A program made the position numbers and the translations under genes. DNA of 64,000 nt from Eumeta japonica (taxonomy: Eukaryota > Arthropoda > Insecta > Lepidoptera > Psychidae): NCBI GenBank assembly GCA_005406025.1, contig BGZK01001233.1:62001-126000 (forward strand), written 5' to 3'. Every line of letters starts with the position of its first letter. Position 1 is the stretch's first letter. The notes under the pieces are model-generated. The model saw only the letters and a list, made by a program, of their open reading frames with translations, did not search any database and was not told where the DNA came from. Shown here in pieces: positions 35,465 through 47,419 of this stretch.

Positions 35465-35722
35465 CTTATTAAAATATATATTTTTTTAATATAATAATAA
35501 TATCTTCGGACATAGATAAATCACCTGGTCTTAAATTAAGCGACGAGGCTTGTACTATGAGTACCAGATAGTTGATATAATACATATATGCCTTTTGTAA
35601 ATGTATGCATATAACATATAGAATCAAATAAATAAATGTTTGTCTTGTGTGGGAATTGAACTCACGCCCACAGCGCAGCAAATAGGGTTACTACCGACTG
35701 CGCTAATCAGGCAGTCAAATTT
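35465..35722 (-). repeat. tRNA-derived SINE, near full length
   Basis: On the minus strand a tRNA-like head 'attagcgcagtcggtag' (A box, about 35708-35690) and 'gagttcaattccc' (B box, about 35661-35649) is followed by a body containing 'actatctggtactcatagta' and a T/A-rich 3' end near 35470. The head differs from that of the SINE at 1796 and 49690, so this is a second SINE family. Confidence 0.75.
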
Positions 35723-35744
35723 ATTGGTTCTTTTTTTTACGTTA

Positions 35745-36600
35745 GCTCACACCTGTGTCACTGAGGGGTAGGTAGAGACCACATATTTCCGTATGGTACG
35801 ATCTTTGCATATTTGTCTTGCTCCACTGACATCCACCAATCTTTTTATGTAAGCTCGTCGGTTTCGAATGCCTAAAATTTGGCCCATTACAATATGCCAC
35901 CAATTTAGTCTGCATAGGATGACACTTGCCGACCCTTTGATCACACAAAATGGCTCTGTAAATTTGTTTTGTCAGTCTACTTTCATTTATCCTTATCAGA
36001 TGTCTAAACCACCGTAATGTACCTTTATCTAATCTAGTTACTACGTCTTAATTCAAAAATACATTACTTTTTGAAATCACTGTTCCTACATATATCTTTC
36101 AGGTACATTCCACACATTCTACGTATCTCCCACTGCATAGATTCTACTTTAATTTTTCTCCTGACATACCCAACTTTCACTACTGTACCTAAGAGTAAGG
36201 ACAAGAACTCTATTATGGATGGCCAGCCGCGCTTGTTGCGACGTTTTTACTGTTCATAACACCAAGCAAGGCCCCATTCACTTCGTCTCTCGCATTCGCT
36301 CCCCTTTCAATACATTTATAATGTTTACCGTTATTTGCAAACGAACTACCCAAGTACACAAATTCTTTTACTTTTTCGATTCATACTATTTTTATATGTA
36401 TTTCGTACTTAGTCATGCTTTCACTTCTTCCAAACAGAGTGTCCTTAGTTTTGCTGACATTCGTTTTTAATTACTTGGTCGTCGGCATAAAGAACGCATT
36501 TGACAAAGACTTGAGCCATTCTTGGTACCCTTTAACACTCACACTCTTTCAAAGTTCAAGTCTTCTTGGTTTCGAGCGCATTAATAACCAAAAAAGAAAA
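35745..36600 (-). mobile_element. RTE-like LINE polymerase 3' portion
   Basis: The minus strand reads in fragments: 'KEFVYLGSSFANNGKHYKCI', 'ERGANARDEVNGALLGVMNS' (36360-36250), weaker matches through 36200-35960, and finally 'RNRRAYIKRLVDVSGARQIC' and 'KDRTIRKYVVSTYPS' (35870-35760). This is the C-terminal half of the polyprotein of a LINE family abundant in Lepidoptera ('FVYLGSxFxxDG ... RRVNAGNxVNGAL ... KDRxxWxxxVSAYPS'). It is truncated at its 5' side and frameshifted. Three smaller fragments of the same 3' end occur at 10965, 14980 and 51370. Confidence 0.8.
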
Positions 36601-37259
36601 TCATTAAATACCTACTGAATGTGGTAAAAGTGTTTTTAAATGAAGTTGAATAATATCACGCGATATGATCTCTAAGTTCGTTAACTTCATGGGTCACCCT
36701 CCAACCATACAATCGAATGATTAAAGGAAATTGAATGTGTGCACTTGTTATGCACCTACTTTAAAATTAAGTTACACTTCATCGGATAATAAAATTTCTA
36801 TTACACTACAAACTATCTTTAACAAGTATCAAGGTTAGCGTATGGCCAAGCAACTTTTTCATTTAAAAAAGTATTGAAAAACATATTGATAACATTGACA
36901 ATCAATCGCTACTGTACATAATATATATGCGCATAATTGTATAGGGCTTGATAAGAAAAATAAAACTATTAAAATGGTTATGCATACGAATCTGGTTCTC
37001 GCTCCTTATTCTTATACTTGTATAAGGCCTGCAGTTTGACAGTTGCTAGTGAATTTGGCCGACATATATCGCTGCCATTGTGGATGTTCTTTTCTGATTC
37101 ATTCTAATGACCGACTTCGTGGTATTTAAGTTTAGGAAGTGTGCGTGACTTTCGTGATATTTAAAAATGATATGTCCACCATTATATAGTATTTCCCAAT
37201 ATTTAAAAGATAAATATCCATGGGCATAATCGGCTCGACTTTTTCGTTTTGTTTCGTTC

Positions 37260-37640
37260 GTCAATGATTTAGTATTTGTTTTGGCTATGCATGGTCAAAT
37301 TAGGAAATAGCTACCCTTACGTTTCTAGCTCGTTCTTCTTGAGCGAAAACTGCCTTCCTAACAAGTGGTAAAGTGTAAATACGCACAAATTATGACGTAT
37401 TTCAAATATTACTTTATAAGCTATGAATTAAGATAATATGAATTTGGGTTTATTTATTACTCCAGCTTGAATCATATACTCCCAAATAGTGAATAAGCTT
37501 TTAGTATTAATAAAGACGATTTTTTAGCCACGTTTTTAATTCACGAATACGTAGAAGATATAGGCTTTGAGATTATGTTCTGGCAATGTATGGTTGTTGT
37601 GAGTTGCATTGTATCCACAATAGTTCTCACTTTTTATATA
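37260..37640. other. Intergenic, nothing recognised
   Basis: AT-rich sequence without supported features; 36610-37260 is likewise featureless apart from short chance frames. Confidence 0.4.
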
Positions 37641-37649
37641 TTCGGATGT

Positions 37650-37860
37650 TGTAACCGCATCGATGACGATGGCCGTCAGCAGCTCCTAACCCGCGACGGG
37701 CCCATGTAGGGCTTTAGTTCCAAGCCCCTCAACCTATTTCAATAAAAATGAAGAGCTTGGTAAGCGGTTGAGGACCCGAGATCGAAATCGAGGATTCGCG
37801 ACCGGGATTGAGATTGATATCGATCGATACAAAAGATGAAAAATTCAAATATATAAAAAT
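37650..37860 (+). repeat. Family F fragment followed by family B block
   Basis: 37660-37735 resembles 9460-9520 (family F). It is followed directly by the purine hexamer block 'gagatcgaaatcgaggattc' (37779), as in other family B copies. Confidence 0.45.
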
Positions 37861-38196
37861 GATTGATTGTATGTAAATATTTGTCTCTTGTGCGTGCTAA
37901 ATGAACACTTGATTTCGATAGCTGTGAAATTTTGATGATGCGTTGTGCGTACGGAAGGATTCTGAAAAAAACACAAACGTTTGGCACGGTTCCGTCCGTG
38001 TATTTATACTGTCAAACCGATTCGAATAATATTTCAACAATATATATAATTAAAATGGTTTTCTTCGGCCGCGCATCACGCAAAAACTACTAAAAGTATC
38101 GATATGAAGTTATGACTAATCGACGCAAGATGGATTTGTCAAGTCTGGTTGTGGTTCTAGGATCGATGGTTCTAGGCTATTGATAATACAAAAAAA

Positions 38197-38400
38197 ATGT
38201 ATAAGCATGTTTGTGTGGATGTTTGTCATACGCCGACGGCTGGACAGATTCTAATTGGAAGTTTGACCATTCGACACGGAATCGTTTGCAATTGGTTATG
38301 GGCTGTTTATAATATATACAACGTACAAGTATGTTTGTATGGATGTTTGTCTTACACTGATGGCTGGACGGATTGTAATCAAATTTTATATAGTGGTAGA
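38197..38400 (+). repeat. Tandem pair, period about 120 bp
   Basis: 'gcatgtttgtgtggatgttt ... cggctggacagatt' (38204) and 'gtatgtttgtatggatgttt ... tggctggacggatt' (38327) are diverged direct copies. The 86-codon frame across both is a by-product. Confidence 0.6.
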
Positions 38401-38574
38401 TTATGTTCACAAATAGGACATAAGATTAATATAATTAAATTATATTATTTTAAATAACAACAATCATTTTGTGTAAAAACTGTATAATAACAGTAAAAAT
38501 GGTATTTATATATCTCGTTGTCGTTTCGATGTTCATTCCAGTATAAATAATAATTTGCTATTACTACCGTTAAT

Positions 38575-38810
38575 GCGATGTGGGAGGACCAAGATTGGAA
38601 TCGAGATCCGGATGGGGACCGGATCCGGGAGTAGAATCAGAATTGACATCGAGGACAGGACCATGAGCGCTGTCAAAATTGACAGAATAATCATACAATA
38701 CGAAGACAAAATAATTTATTCTATATCCACGGAAGCGAAACCGGGGAGCGCATTTGACTTATAAAAAAAACTTAAATTGAAATTGACGCCCGGCGAAGCG
38801 GGCGGGTGAT
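38575..38810 (+). repeat. Family B repeat copy
   Basis: A purine-rich hexamer run (gattggaatcgagatccgga) is followed by tail 'aatttattctatatccacgg..gcgaaaccgg' and a 'cggcgaagcgggcgggtgat' end (38790). It is one of two closely spaced copies; the next is 39030-39245. Confidence 0.6.
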
Positions 38811-39029
38811 GTATATTTATAGGTATATATTGATGAAAATGGTTTTCTTGGGCCACGCATCACGCAAAAACTACTAAACTACTAAATATAGAAAATACTA
38901 AAAATATTAGATGCAGAATCGTCTGTAGATGGGGTTAAAATTCTTACATCTGGTGCAGTATAAATAGTAGTTTGTTCTCTCTTGAACACTAATGATAGTA
39001 AATAATTAGTGCCCCAGAAAGAACTAAGA

Positions 39030-39245
39030 GCGGTATCGAGTTCTGTGTTGGAGTCGAAAGCGGAACCAGAATTAACATTAAGAACAGGGCCGTGATCACG
39101 ATTAAAAGTGTCAGAACAATCGGCTAATGTAGAAAATGAAGGAATTCCTTCTATGTCCATGGGAGCAAAACCGTGACCAAATTTGAATAATGAAAAAAAA
39201 AACGCTAAATTTACGTTTGCGCTGAGCGAAGCGGGCGGCTGACTG
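39030..39245 (+). repeat. Family B repeat copy
   Basis: It has the same order of parts as 38575-38810: purine run, 'ggaattccttctatgtccat', A-rich tract and 'gagcgaagcgggcggctgac' end. Confidence 0.6.
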
Positions 39246-39249
39246 CCAG

Positions 39250-41310
39250 TGTGAAATTAAGATAGTAGCACTTAATGAACTCTTTTTCCATATACTACTG
39301 TGGACAAGATGTGTCAAAAGTTTTTTAAATATTTCGCATAATAACATACTTAATTTTCCGATTCACCTTTAAGCTTTCATTCGGTGGTTAACATATATAA
39401 TAAATTGACGAGCCTCTGGTTTGGGATACGTACTACGGAATCAGTCGATGGGTGTTCGGTATTAACTTGCCCAGTTTTTGTAAAACTTAAAATCTTTCTA
39501 GTAGGATCAAAATAGTTTGTGCAGAACTTATTTATTTACATTTAAAAAGAAATATTGTCATGGAACATAGATATTATATACCTGAGATTTAATATTATAT
39601 ATTAAAAAAAAACAAATAAGAGTCCATATAAAGAAAAACCCGCCAAATATTTTGGAAAAATATAATACACATATATATAAAAATATAAAAGTATGATTTT
39701 ATTATTTTTAATGCAGTAGACATTAAATCTTTTTAGATAAAAAACGACATCATTATTTCCCTACTGTTGATGCTTTCCTGCCCTTTCCTGTTACAGCAAA
39801 GGAAAGGCAAATAAAACCATAGACACACCGTCGCAAAAGACTCTCTAAGTGGTGAAGTCAATCAACATGCAAATGGAAGAAAACGACTATTAGAAGCCTG
39901 AGGCTCCCCGGGCGAGTCACACACGCCACGAGCACGGTATTGATCACAGTGTTACATATGTCCATCTCTTTTTAACACACCGATATAAACATAAATAACC
40001 GAGAAGAGGAACAGCTTCTACGACACACTTGGGTTTAGAAATTGAACCTTGTCCTTATAAAAATAAATGACATTTTTGGAGAGCTGTGTACTAGTTATTT
40101 AGCACTATTTGAATCGAGCTCGCCCCTTTGTTGTGCCAGCGAATTCTGCTCCTGTTTTTAAAGGAATAAAGATCTATTTCGTAAGTGGTACAAATAAAAT
40201 TATACTCTATACTCAATTACATAAAACATATTTTGATGTGTGTTGATATTTGCACAGTTTTCAGTTGTTGACAAGTTAGGTTTCGAGATAAGATACTTAT
40301 ATAGGCATCTGACGGGTGATGCCTGTAAACAACCGACGAATATGTCTATATGTGTAAAGCTATGCATCGATATTCCACTATGATGTAATTCGGGGTTGAA
40401 TAGGATAATAGCAGCTTCATTTTGGGTAAGTTGGTAAAACCGGACAAGTGTGAGTAATGCATAATAGTGCCGAAAGTTCGAAAGATAAGTGATTTAAACA
40501 TAAAAAAATAACGCTAACTTCAGAATGTTATTCAATTTTCTAATCAACATAAATTTTTATTTAAAAGTGAATTATTATTACGATTCAATGAAACAAAAAA
40601 TAATAGATAAGTCTCAGATTAATACTTAACAGGTAATGAAATAGCGATGAAAACATTAATCTCTGGGTTCTATATTCGGTAACAAATTTCTTCGACTTAA
40701 CAGTCATTTTTATAGGAATTTTCGCTTATTGTTATTTCGTGATTGGGCCGAGTCATTCCAAAAATTAGTTTCGGGACTCCCTATAAATTAAAATTCTCAC
40801 ATATGTATCTAACGACATTAACCTCACCGAAAGTTTACTTTGATATAAATCTTATAGATTTTGTCCGTTGTATATGACATTGAAAGCGAAATGTCATTGA
40901 ATAATTTCGATCATGGAGGTCTAAATAATAAATAATTTAGGTGAACTCTTACGCGTAGGTTTTTAAACGTAAAATATTTACGAAAAAAAGAATGTTCGGA
41001 TAGAAAATTAAAATTAACTATAAGACACGATTATTAAACGTCTAAAAATAAATAAATCTAATTTCGTATATTTATATTTGAGAATTTTTTTTTTCAACGT
41101 TATATTACAATTTAAAAATATTTTTCTGCGTTTTAGGTGTTTTTTGATTTGGTTTATATTCCAGTAGGTATATAAATTAATAACTTTGTGTTGCAAATTC
41201 ATGTAGCTTTCTTTTAGTATTAGAAATTATTCCATTCAAATTTTTGTTTTTTAATTTCGCTACGAGATATTTTTGAACAGGGTTTCCCTTTAACGTGTAG
41301 AAAATGAATA
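39250..41310. other. Intergenic, nothing firmly recognised
   Basis: AT-rich. 39830-39960 is somewhat GC-richer ('gaggctccccgggcgagtca') and could be regulatory, but no motif supports more. No coding frame is credible. Confidence 0.4.
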
Positions 41311-41314
41311 AAGA

Positions 41315-41435
41315 TGAAAATTCTGAAATTCAACCCCTAAAAGGGTGAAATGGAAGAGTCAAAATTTTAAATCGGGATCAACAGCAAGATTGAATGTTCA
41401 CGCGGAAAAAGGCGCGGGCGGACAGCTAGTTTTAA
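41315..41435 (+). repeat. Family D repeat 3' end
   Basis: 'ttcaacccctaaaagggtga' followed by 'gcgcgggcggacagctagtt' is a typical 3' terminus of a short lepidopteran dispersed repeat, also present in reverse at 7660-7722. Confidence 0.5.
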
Positions 41436-42029
41436 TATTCATTGAACTGTGAGTTGCAATCTTTATTAGTCGATATCATTCTCAACCTCCATAGCAGCTC
41501 CTAAGAAAAGAATCCATTTGTCTCTCTTAGCTAAAGACACGTCACACGAGTTTCGTTTACAGGTGAAAAATCGTAATAACATTTGCTTGCTGAAGAAGGG
41601 CTGTAGTCGAAAATACAGGTGCATTCCAACAAGTGCATGCGGAGTTTTCAATTTTCAAAGTTGCAACTTCACGAAAGCGTTCCGATCGGTACATATAAAT
41701 TTCATTTCTATGGTCTGTGATTATTGTGATACTTCATATTATTCGAATGATAAAAAATAAACTGTCTTAATATAGTTTTAACAAATTTGTTTCATATCCA
41801 TTTAGAATTTCTAAGACTGATCCGTACGCCAATGCAATAAGTCAAAATATCGATACGCTTGTTTTAAGCTTTATTGAGATGAATGTACCTACCCCTTATT
41901 CGCATTGTAGCTTATCCTAAAATAGTTTCGAGTTCTTGTACGACCAGCTGTTAGAATGTTTCATAGTGAAGAAAAACTCATGGGAATAAATGATATATAA
42001 ATCGAACCGATAATCTGCAAGAAATTACT

Positions 42030-42090
42030 ACAGTGGTGATGCAATGTCGAAACAGAAATTTTCGCGGAAACGGAAATAAAAACGGAAGCG
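42030..42090 (+). repeat. Family B hexamer remnant
   Basis: 'ggaaacggaaataaaaacgg aagcggaagt' is a short purine-rich hexamer run like those at 38590 and 39050. Confidence 0.3.
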
Positions 42091-42099
42091 GAAGTATTA

Positions 42100-43480
42100 A
42101 TATAATGCATTAAAAAAAATAAATACAAATACTTGTATTTATTTGATTTCAACCACATTATAGGATCCTCTTGTGAAGTAGTCTTTTAGCTGAAATCGTA
42201 TGGCCGCTAATGATAATTCTATTCAACTTTTATTGAACGTTCATATTTAAAATACATTGCAACTTTTATAATGGTATCTGTGACTGAGATGTGAATCTAT
42301 AAATGAAGGCGCAACTTATCGAAGGCTAGTTTCGATTCGAAGTTTGAATTCGGAACTTTTAGGGCTAGAATATGCATTCGTCTTGACTTACATTTGCGTC
42401 TCTAACTCTGATCGTAATAGCAAAGTCAAATATTTCGGACTCGAACTGCTCACAGATATCCAGATATCGCTTATATTTTTGAAATGGCTCCAAGAATCTC
42501 GTATTAGTATTCAATTTGTTGCGTGATGTTCCTACGAAATTTTGCACTCGTTTGAAGTAGGTATTGGATTTTTTAGCCTTTTAATTTTAAAAAGTAATTG
42601 CAAGGACTTAAATTAAACGCAGGACTGATGGAAATCTGGTTTAAGAATTTTTTTTCAGATTTTTAACATTCATTCGATCGTCGAAGGAGATCACGACCAT
42701 CTGATTTGTGCAGCCTCATCTAATTATTGATATATGCTAACTTCTCACCCGTAACATTTTTACATTACTCATCAACGAGGTCACAGCGCGACCTTTTCAT
42801 GGATCAGTTTTGATGCTGATTTTGAAACTACCAATCGCAGGCGTCATCGCAACGAATTACTTCCAAATAGGCATTATTTTATCGCTTCCTCGTTTGGATA
42901 TCCAGCCACGCCGGCGCATACGACCGATGAGCTCGCATATTGTCGATTGCGCCTTTTGAGGTGTTTTGATAAACTTCCGGTATAAAAACATGAAAACGTG
43001 CAAAATTCACATTTTGCTTTTCCGCTTTTTGTAGCCAAAGAATAGATCCTGTTGCATCAATACTTTTCAGTTTACATAATATACAATTATAGTTTTATAA
43101 CTTTAAGTGAGAAATTCCAATTCCTATATACATATGGTAATTTGGGAAACGGCTGGAAAATATTTTGATTTGATTTTTTATTTCGACAAAGTTTTGCTTT
43201 TCAACTTTACCTGTATTGGTGTCTTCCCTAAAAATAAACGAAATAAACATAATTTGAAAAATAGTTAACCCTGCAGGCCATCCCTAAAAAATCTTGCTAT
43301 TTTCGAGTTCAAAACGTTCAAAAACATGAATAGAAATAAAGTTAAATGCTTTTTTGAGCTCTTCGGTCTGAAAAACATAGTCACAATACGTTTTGAAATA
43401 TTGGAGTTAAATATAAATTCATATAATAATGAATTTAATAAAATTTAAGAATGAAATCTACATATATTTTTTTTTAAATG
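42100..43480. other. Intergenic, nothing firmly recognised
   Basis: 42840-42965 is moderately CpG-rich ('ccagccacgccggcgcatac') without an open frame or repeat match. The rest is AT-rich. Confidence 0.4.
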
Positions 43481-43489
43481 TGATTTTTC

Positions 43490-43990
43490 TAATATTTCAA
43501 TTTTGTATCATTCGTTCTTGATCCGCATTGCAGCATTTAACGCAGGATTTTAAACAAAGAAAATGACCAAGTTCCAAACATCAATCCATCTTGAATCTAA
43601 CAAGTTGTTTGGATAAATCCTTTCTTCCAATTATTGTCAACAATATTTCTCGAACAATGTAACCTATTTTTGGTTTTAAAAAAAATGGAGTTGGTTATAT
43701 AGCGGAGTAATAGTAGAGACGTTTTAAAAATATTGTAAAAAAACAGTTTCTGAAATTTTTTTCTCTATTAATATTTTTAGAGAAAAAAAGAATTGAATTG
43801 ATATTAGTAACCATCGGTAGAGAAGTCTTAAAGTTTATTTAAAAAATATTTTTGAAAGTCAACTTTTGTGATTTCCAAAATCTTCGTGACTAAAGTAGTC
43901 CAACCTTGCCGGAAGTCTAAGTTAATATACGACATTCGAATGCCGTAAAATGAGTTTCGATCAGTTGATCCTCGAAAGTAATGAGAAGTT
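43490..43990 (+). repeat. Family E repeat copy
   Basis: The segment 43815-43990 aligns with 9035-9225. Both end at '..gaa.agt.atgagaagtttacacac' followed by CA-rich DNA. Confidence 0.45.
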
Positions 43991-44008
43991 TACACACATG
44001 CACACACA

Positions 44009-44062
<54 letters not shown>

Positions 44063-44199
44063 GCTCACACGCACGTGCTGCACCCACACAGGCACAGGCA
44101 CAGGCACAGACACAGGCACGCACAGGCACAGACACACAGACACAGACACACAGGCACACAGCCAGAGACAGAGACAAAGACAGAGAGAGAGAGAGAGAT
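43991..44199. repeat. Compound microsatellite (AC)n-(GGCACA)n-(CACAGA)n-(GA)n
   Basis: A graded 200-bp tract: pure AC to 44060, then CAGGCA and CACAGA hexamers, ending in (GA)n at 44180-44198. It produces Thr/His and Cys/Val frames on the two strands that are not genes. Confidence 0.95.
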
Positions 44200-44214
44200 C
44201 TAAAGATCACTTGA

Positions 44215-45830
44215 AAATAGTCAGAATAGTTTTGGATTGCAAAGTGTCTGCTATGACGAAAACTCGGACTGAAAGTGGGACTGACAAGGTATCATCCCAA
44301 TTTATGAAAATGTTTCACTTTTCATATCAGAAAGAAAAACACTTACATTTGTGATAATTATAAAAATATAGGTTTGAACTGTCCTTGCAACTTCAATGAG
44401 ATATCTGATATGAATATTAATAGACGGATTTACATGTGAAGTAAAAAGAATGTGTTCGTCAAACGTGTCAGTGGCTATCAAATCGATAAAAATTATCTTA
44501 TAACATTAGCCGAGTTACGAAAGTCAGCTTCACCTGTTATCATTAACATTCATACTAGAAAATTTGATCATTATGAAATTCTTCAACGTTCATAAGCAAT
44601 CTAGTTTATAAAATATTTATATAGCAATTGTAATTTTGTTATACTAATGATAATATCAATAGGGACATAATTTAAAACTTATGTAACTCAAAAGGAAAAA
44701 ATTAATGTAAAATTAATTTAAGAGTACCTGAAATTAGTGTATATGTTTTTAAATACATTACTTATACTGGTTTTAGACAAATCTCATTCTCTATGTTCTA
44801 ATGGAGATCGACCATAAACTATTTAAATGATCATGCTTGGGTTAATAATCTGGTTGTATTTTATCACAAAATTCTTATTTTAAATGGATGTCGTTGTCAA
44901 AAAAAGGACTGCAATTGCTACAGGGATAAGAATTTGAAAAAGGTTGGGATCCAAAGATAAAGATTTGTGAAACGCAAATAAATTAGTACAAAAAAATCAA
45001 CCCGGTAGCGACATCTATCGAAGGGTAAAATGTTCAAAGAGATCCGTTAGGAGCATGCGCTGTACGTTATTTTATTTTTATAGAAATACTAACCTTATGT
45101 CTGAGGATTACAGTTGAGCTTTTACAAGTACTATTGCGCTTGCGTAGTGAAAACGATTTTTGACATTTAACACGACATACAGGGATATGTTGTGAACCGT
45201 GTACAGGTTGGTGCAAAACAAAGGAGATAATTAAAGATCGAATGAACATATAATATGATAACTAAAGGTATGTTTTTCAAATATACTTGACACTTTTTTA
45301 TGTATTTGTTGTAGTGCTATCTTATGCAATTGTACTGATTTTGCTGTACAAGAGACATCTGCTTGCCTGAAGCTATTTCTATTCATTAAGTCTTATTTTT
45401 ATGTCTTACCTTTGTTTTTCTAATTTTTTTCTCATTTTCGGTAATGTTAAAAATTTGTGTGTTTTTAATCAGTTAATTTTCAGAATTATTTTATAAAAAG
45501 AATCGTGTACAACGTACACTAACTTAATTAAAACTTTTTAATTGAACGTAAAAATAGATGTATTTATGTGTTAACAAACATTTCTTACTAGTCTTTCATA
45601 GAATAAAAAAATCCAGAGGGTCGGTATACACAATGAAAATATAAAGTGATAACCTAATTGTTGTCCCAACAAAATACGTAAATAATAATAAATGTAATAA
45701 AATTTATTATTTATAAATACATTAATTATTCCTGAGATCTTGTATTTGTAAAACCAATCTATTTTATTCAGGCCATATTCAGGCCAATCTATTTTATTAA
45801 GCATATTTAGGTGGTTTTATATACGGAGCG
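44215..45830. other. Intergenic, one small tandem duplication
   Basis: 'caatctattttatt' occurs twice (45756 and 45784), each followed by a similar stretch, a local duplication of about 28 bp. Nothing else is supported. Confidence 0.45.
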
Positions 45831-45839
45831 CTATAGAGA

Positions 45840-46060
45840 TATGTATCAGAATGCGTGTGGTGCGTAAGTGATTTCTAAGTAATCTCACGGGATTAGGGCT
45901 TTGTGCGCAGGGGCATATGCGTCGAACACTTGCCGACCGGTTGCGTGCGGCCGCCCCTATTCAAAACTACAAAGGGCGGCTCGTCTTTCTGTTCGGCCAA
46001 CTGTCGTCGCTTACACCTGATCGGACTCCCCGTCGGTATCGTGTCGCGTGGTCGAATAAC
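45840..46060. other. CpG-rich block, unassigned
   Basis: 'tgccgaccggttgcgtgcgg' and neighbouring words are CpG-dense and open on both strands (77 and 106 codons). No domain or splice border supports a gene. It lies directly before a LINE relic, so a transposon origin is possible. Confidence 0.35.
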
Positions 46061-46229
46061 ATTGTGTTTATTTGAGATTAATTTATTGTCGTATTCACTT
46101 GTATCATATAATAATAAACTAAACATTCGGACGCTTTACATCCAGAAGATAAAAATTGTGATAGACAAGAAACTGCCTGTATGTCATTCATTTCCAACAG
46201 GAATAGTTAGTTTTGCTCGTTAATTCGTT

Positions 46230-46600
46230 TTCGTCAAGGGCGTTCACTGCTGGACACAAATCTCCTCCTACATTTGCACGACGTGCGATCTCGGGCCTTT
46301 TGTAGTCAATGGTGGCCCGTGACTCGGAGCGGGTCGTCTTACCATCAATTAGGAGACCGTCCAACGCTACGACGTCCAGATCCTGGGTGGCACTCGAAAA
46401 CTTTTCTTGCCCAACAGTTATCGGTTTACGAGTGACGTGGCCTGCTCATTACCGTTTCTGCTTATTGATTCTATGAGCCAAGTCTGTCGAGTCTCTGGGT
46501 TTAAAAAAAATCCGAGTGGCTTCGTAGAGAACCAGAATTGGTTCTCTACGAATTTCCGTGTCATGGGATTTCGTCTCGTAGAGATGACATAAGGGTGTTG
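46230..46600 (-). mobile_element. RTE-like LINE 3' coding relic
   Basis: The minus strand shows 'AGHVTRK' (about 46445-46425), then 'VFECHPGSGRRSVGRS' (46402-46355) followed by 'DDPLRVTG'. These are the LINE's C-terminal 'WAGHxAR ... VLEWRPRxGRRSVGRPPxRWxDDLxRVAG' sequence, with stops replacing R and T. It belongs to the same broad clade as the relic at 28905 but covers a more 3' part. Confidence 0.75.
46521..46552. repeat. Perfect 13-bp inverted repeat, 6-nt loop
   Basis: Arms ttcgtagagaacc (46521-46533) and ggttctctacgaa (46540-46552). Confidence 0.92.
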
Positions 46601-46699
46601 CTTTTCATCGTTTTGTATCTGGTAGTTAGTGCTCAGCAATCGTATTAGTGGAAGAAATGAAGGCCTCAGCAATGAAAATTATCAATTTTCGGCTATTAA

Positions 46700-47170
46700 G
46701 CCTATATAATAAAATGAAATACTAAATCCAGCCTTCGACAAGTAAACTTTTATTTCTGACATCAGGCAATATTTGGTATACTAATATGCATAAAACCTAA
46801 CTTTAACTTGTATGTTAAGAGTGACCTAGATCTACGTTTTTCCAAGTAGAAAATTTCGATTTTAAACAGGGCCTTATAAAATTGCATAAAGGTCAAAGAA
46901 TCTTATAAAATCTATTTAATGCTGTAACTGTGGAGAATCCTTTCGTTGGCGCCGTAAAAAAGCCTAGGGGTGTCACACAATCTAAAAGAAAAATATTCAA
47001 ACCAACATTGACTAGGATGTTGCAGACATATATAGGCGGTCTGACACTGATTATTTGACAGTCTGTCTATTTATTTCATCACAATCTCTGGTACAAAACA
47101 TCTCAAAAGCAGAACTGAACGAGAGTCGTGAAATTGACGTATGTATTTGAAAAATCGTCCATACCCATGG
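46700..47170. other. Intergenic, nothing recognised
   Basis: AT-rich sequence without supported features. Confidence 0.4.
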
Positions 47171-47179
47171 TCCGGCGAA

Positions 47180-47410
47180 TCAGCTTTGAACGCGTCACCT
47201 TAACTGTCATTTAAATAGCCGTCATTTAGTACATCTAAATACGCATAAATGACGTAATAATCGCACATTAATCGATTAATCGTATCGAGTCGGAGGACCC
47301 CCAACAATAATAGTCGTGAAATGAGGTGTGAATATTGCTGCTCGACGGGACATCGTTGCCCGGGGCGCGCGGCCGGGGCGCGCAGCTGTTCGGTTGTAAC
47401 CTCTGTAGTT
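47180..47410 (+). promoter_or_regulatory. GC-rich block, possible MCFD2 promoter
   Basis: A CpG-rich core contains a direct repeat of 'ggggcgcgc' (47360-47385) and 'tgacgtaataatcg' (47251, CRE-like TGACGTAA). It lies about 1 kb upstream of the MCFD2 start codon, the only such block in the 2 kb before the gene. An untranslated first exon could lie here, joined to the possible acceptor at 48401-48402 (..acttgtag). This is inference from position and composition. Confidence 0.35.
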
Positions 47411-47419
47411 TATGGAGCG

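Larger units (their letters stand above)
38045..38885 (+). repeat. Repeat mosaic with direct repeats at its ends
   Basis: 'aaatggttttcttcggccgc ... catcacgcaaaaactactaa' (38055-38095) recurs at 38837-38880. Between the two copies lie a tandem pair of about 120 bp (38197 and 38317) and a family B unit (38580-38760). Confidence 0.6.

Noticed and set aside
43917..44354. Frames rich in Thr-His and Cys-Val (up to 134 codons)
   Set aside because: Translations of a compound AC/GA microsatellite.
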